A stretch of 6,488 bases of DNA, taken from an uncultured Eubacteriales bacterium (GTDB lineage Bacteria > Bacillota > Clostridia > Oscillospirales > Oscillospiraceae). Location of the stretch: assembly GCA_900554705.1 (NCBI GenBank), contig USIH01000123.1, positions 1-6,488 of the forward strand, read 5' to 3'. The position numbers and the translations under genes are program-made. Of this stretch, positions 5,501 through 6,488 are shown one piece after another. The notes under the pieces were generated by a model. That model searched no databases. It was not told the origin of the DNA and saw nothing but the letters and a program-made list of their open reading frames with translations. Each line of letters starts with the position of its first letter. Position 1 is the first letter of the stretch.

Positions 5501-6488
5501 GACATAGTGGCACGAGAATTCATCCGCACCGTCATTCGCACGCTGCTGTGCCTCGCGCGCAGAGAGAATGGAATACAACTGCTCGGTGAGCACCTTGCGG
5601 CTCTCATCGTCACAGATAAAGTTGCGGATGTTGAGCGTATCATTGTGCACATGCTGCAGCCAGCGCAGCCAGCTCATCGACTGGAGGTCCGCCTCGTCGA
5701 GCATATAAAACAGCTTGACGTCCTTGTAGAAGTGCCGCAGCGCGATGTCCAGTGTGAAATTCTTCAGCGCCTCCAGCTGCCCCTCGTTGCTGCCGACGAC
5801 ACCGACGGCACCGGCCTGCTTAAACTGCGCAATGATCGGCGCATCCGAAATGTAGCGGTATTTGTCCGCCAGCTGCTCCGGGAGCATCGAGATGGGGTCA
5901 TCCGGATCGACGAAATCCTGCTTGTTGAATTTGACGCGGCAGTTCGACTCGATCGTGCCCGTGCCAAGGTACACCTCCAGGAAGTCCGGATCATGAACGT
6001 CCTTTTCAAACAGGCGCTTTTGGAAATTTACCGCCTCGCTCAGATCCTCCGAGAGCGAGCTGTAGATCAGGCGGCGGATGCGCAGCTCGTTGCTGCGCTG
6101 CGCCTGAATACCGGTCTCTTTTTCCTCGATGTAGGCGTTGTACTGCTCCTCGCGCGTGCGCAGCTGCTCACGCAGGCGCTTTTTATCTCCGAAGTAGGTG
6201 ATCAGCGAAACGATCACGCCGATAAGCATGGAGCCTGCGCTGTAGAGAATGAACGACATGCCGCCGGTGCCGGTGCTCATAAAGCCGCGCACGACGACCA
6301 GCAGCACCAGCATCGCCAGCGCCGGCAGGATCGTGACCAGCAGTCCGCGCTGATTCTGCTGCGGCTTGGAAGGCGGCTGCTTGATCTCCACCTCTTCCTC
6401 CGGGATCACATACTGCAGACGCGTGCTGCGGTTAAAGTCCGGGTAGGTGAAGTGGCTCGTCTGATCCGACTCGATCCGTGCGCTCAGG
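2525..6488 (-). CDS. essC: EssC, type VII secretion system (T7SSb) FtsK/SpoIIIE-family ATPase, N-terminus cut by window edge
   Basis: Membrane motor ATPase that recognises and drives WXG100-type substrates through the Firmicutes type VII system. The frame is open to the right edge with no in-frame stop, so the GTG at 6407-6409 is probably internal: the 26 codons before it encode an EssC-like stretch (YPDFNRSTRL). Numbering from that GTG as residue 1: two membrane segments at about 23-44 and 51-72, a coiled-coil-like charged stretch at 75-115, a large cytoplasmic region to about 440, then three ATPase domains. D1 has Walker A GTTGSGKS (468-475) preceded by GPHGLVA, and Walker B IIIADE with Asp584/Glu585. 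D2 has Walker A GSAQTGKT (804-811) and Walker B LLVIDN (904-909). D3 has GRPGSGRS (1088-1095), with Arg in place of the Walker Lys, and LLVVNN (1182-1187). About 1320 residues are visible against roughly 1480 in S. aureus EssC, so the N-terminal FHA-type region is missing here. It is the first gene seen of the operon. Identification is very secure. Confidence 0.97.
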   Translation of the reverse strand, partial: LSARIESDQTSHFTYPDFNRSTRLQYVIPEEEVEIKQPPSKPQQNQRGLLVTILPALAMLVLLVVVRGFMSTGTGGMSFILYSAGSMLIGVIVSLITYFGDKKRLREQLRTREEQYNAYIEEKETGIQAQRSNELRIRRLIYSSLSEDLSEAVNFQKRLFEKDVHDPDFLEVYLGTGTIESNCRVKFNKQDFVDPDDPISMLPEQLADKYRYISDAPIIAQFKQAGAVGVVGSNEGQLEALKNFTLDIALRHFYKDVKLFYMLDEADLQSMSWLRWLQHVHNDTLNIRNFICDDESRKVLTEQLYSILSAREAQQRANDGADEFSCHYVVFVRGAQQISKHPLSKFVERCAQYGFTFVFFEEYEEFLPKGCGEIIRLGNAERSDLILKSKNGDVQCAFVPEHVEETLAAYAAAKIGAVCVPELSLESELTRNITLFDLLNIFGVEDLDLEQRWGQSEVYRSMAAPLGVKAKQEVVYLDISDKASAHGPHGLVAGTTGSGKSEILQTYVLSMATLFHPHEVAFMIIDFKGGGMASQFRDLPHMLGTITNIDGREIDRSLRSIKAELVKRQALFAQASLTVGHTVNHINDYIRLYKKGVVSEPIPHLIIIADEFAELKAEYPDFMKEIISAARIGRTLGIHLILATQKPAGVVDNQIWSNSKFRLCLKVQTKEDSNEVIKTPLAAEIKEPGRAYFQVGNNEVFELFQSAYSGAKVVDASERQPVTLYELNLWGKRSVVYTNKNQTSAEDAPTELKALVDYIHDYCEHNHISKLNGICLPALPDVLDSGELHDFRPEPAKGIVVPIGVYDDPDNQRQENYAINLSADNTYIIGSAQTGKTTLLQTIILQIMQLYSPQECSIYVVDCGAMALKTFEASNHVGGVAVAAEEERVANLLKMLTRLVQQRKEKFAEQGLGTYAAYVEADFRDLPQVLLVIDNYAAFREYYGSYDETILFLSREGQGVGLSLIITATQTNALNYKTLSNYGTRIAYSCNDSGEYMNLFDRCKVEPKDVPGRGLCSLEKHIVEFQTALCVEGDKEIDRVQNIRERIAATNADYAGVCAAPIPEVPAVLRMSELAAAQKTLYQQPYRIPIGMDYDEVSYRMLDLLTVGSFAIVGRPGSGRSNFIRHLLTAIRMNVFGSLTSAYIVDNAEMKLEACGEYGFVERYGVDENDGVTMVEEIYERLVERQAMLTENRGTAPEQLLADEPLLLLVVNNRGFYRKMGEDKETYKLLLEILKTYRRLKVTVVFADVDNQTPSYSGPDIFKQIKEAKQHFFFEDAANIKAIDLTVKQQKEQAKPLKTGDAFMAFGTELCRIKTILMDQ
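3125..3148 (-). other. EssC D3 degenerate Walker A motif (GRPGSGRS)
   Basis: The codon at 3128-3130 reads CGC on the minus strand and so encodes Arg in place of the invariant P-loop Lys. The Walker B position reads LLVVNN (residues 1182-1187), with no acidic residue. D3 therefore looks catalytically dead. In the EssC family the C-terminal domain is also the part that varies with effector repertoire, so a substrate-reading role is likely. Confidence 0.88.
3977..4000 (-). other. EssC D2 Walker A motif (GSAQTGKT)
   Basis: The P-loop Lys810 and Thr811 are present, but the Walker B strand LLVIDN (about residues 904-909) ends in Asp-Asn rather than Asp-Glu. The domain can be expected to bind nucleotide but hydrolyse it poorly. 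This fits the known picture in EccC/EssC proteins, where the later domains are regulatory or substrate-binding. Confidence 0.9.
4985..5008 (-). other. EssC D1 Walker A motif (GTTGSGKS)
   Basis: A canonical P-loop with all key residues: Gly, Gly-Ser-Gly, Lys474 and Ser475, counted from the GTG codon at 6409. The matching Walker B with the catalytic Asp-Glu pair lies at 4655-4660. This is the only one of the three ATPase domains with a complete catalytic set, so it is the likely ATP-hydrolysing engine. Confidence 0.95.

Noticed and set aside
6407..6409. GTG as the translation start of EssC
   Set aside because: The frame continues open to the window edge with EssC-like residues (YPDFNRSTRL), and no Shine-Dalgarno site precedes the GTG, so the true start is outside the window.
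1..6488. CRISPR array, tRNA, rRNA, insertion sequence or attachment site
   Set aside because: No regularly spaced repeats, cloverleaf-like sequence, transposase frame or flanking inverted repeats were seen; the window is fully accounted for by closely packed minus-strand genes.

Overview
The window reads almost entirely on the minus strand. It is the 3' half of a Firmicutes-type (T7SSb / ESX-like) type VII secretion operon, seen from the middle of the essC ATPase gene to a small effector cassette. The FtsK/SpoIIIE-family EssC architecture, a WXG100 protein, strong GGAGG-type Shine-Dalgarno sites and a GC-rich coding sequence (hand-counted 60-base lines inside essC run from about 50 to 65 %) suggest a high-GC member of the Clostridia, perhaps a gut Oscillospirales relative. 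The lineage is inference only.

Layout in the direction of transcription (right to left). (1) 6488-2525: essC, entering from outside the window with its 5' end missing; two membrane segments and three FtsK-like ATPase domains are visible. (2) 2487-2170: a 105-aa WXG100 protein with a W-T-G turn and a C-terminal YxxxD export motif. (3) 2151-1765: a 128-aa helical protein ending in a 25-residue Gly/Ser/Phe tail. (4) 1747-668: a 359-aa protein with a helical, charged N-terminus and a hydrophobic middle, the best effector candidate. (5) 645-160: a 161-aa protein with two membrane segments and a beta-rich C-terminal domain, the best immunity candidate. (6) 170-1: the N-terminus of a TPR protein that runs out of the window.

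The five junctions are 37, 17, 18 and 22 nt gaps and an 11 nt overlap, with no terminator-like hairpin plus T-tract seen between genes. This supports one polycistronic transcript, with any promoter outside the window. No stretch longer than 37 bases lacks a gene on the minus strand, and no plus-strand gene is supported.

Proposed working model (inference): EssC powers export; the WXG100 protein and the Gly-tailed helical protein act as targeting partners or co-secreted substrates for the 359-aa effector; the two-TM protein protects the producer from it. The order [two small helical proteins]-[effector]-[membrane protein] parallels known LXG toxin cassettes, such as B. subtilis ywqH-ywqI-ywqJ-ywqK and the streptococcal/listerial Lap-LXG-immunity sets. 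However, the effector has no recognisable nuclease, NADase or other catalytic toxin domain. The candidate new biology is therefore a small, membrane-seeking T7SS effector with a membrane-bound immunity protein and an unusual Gly-rich partner.
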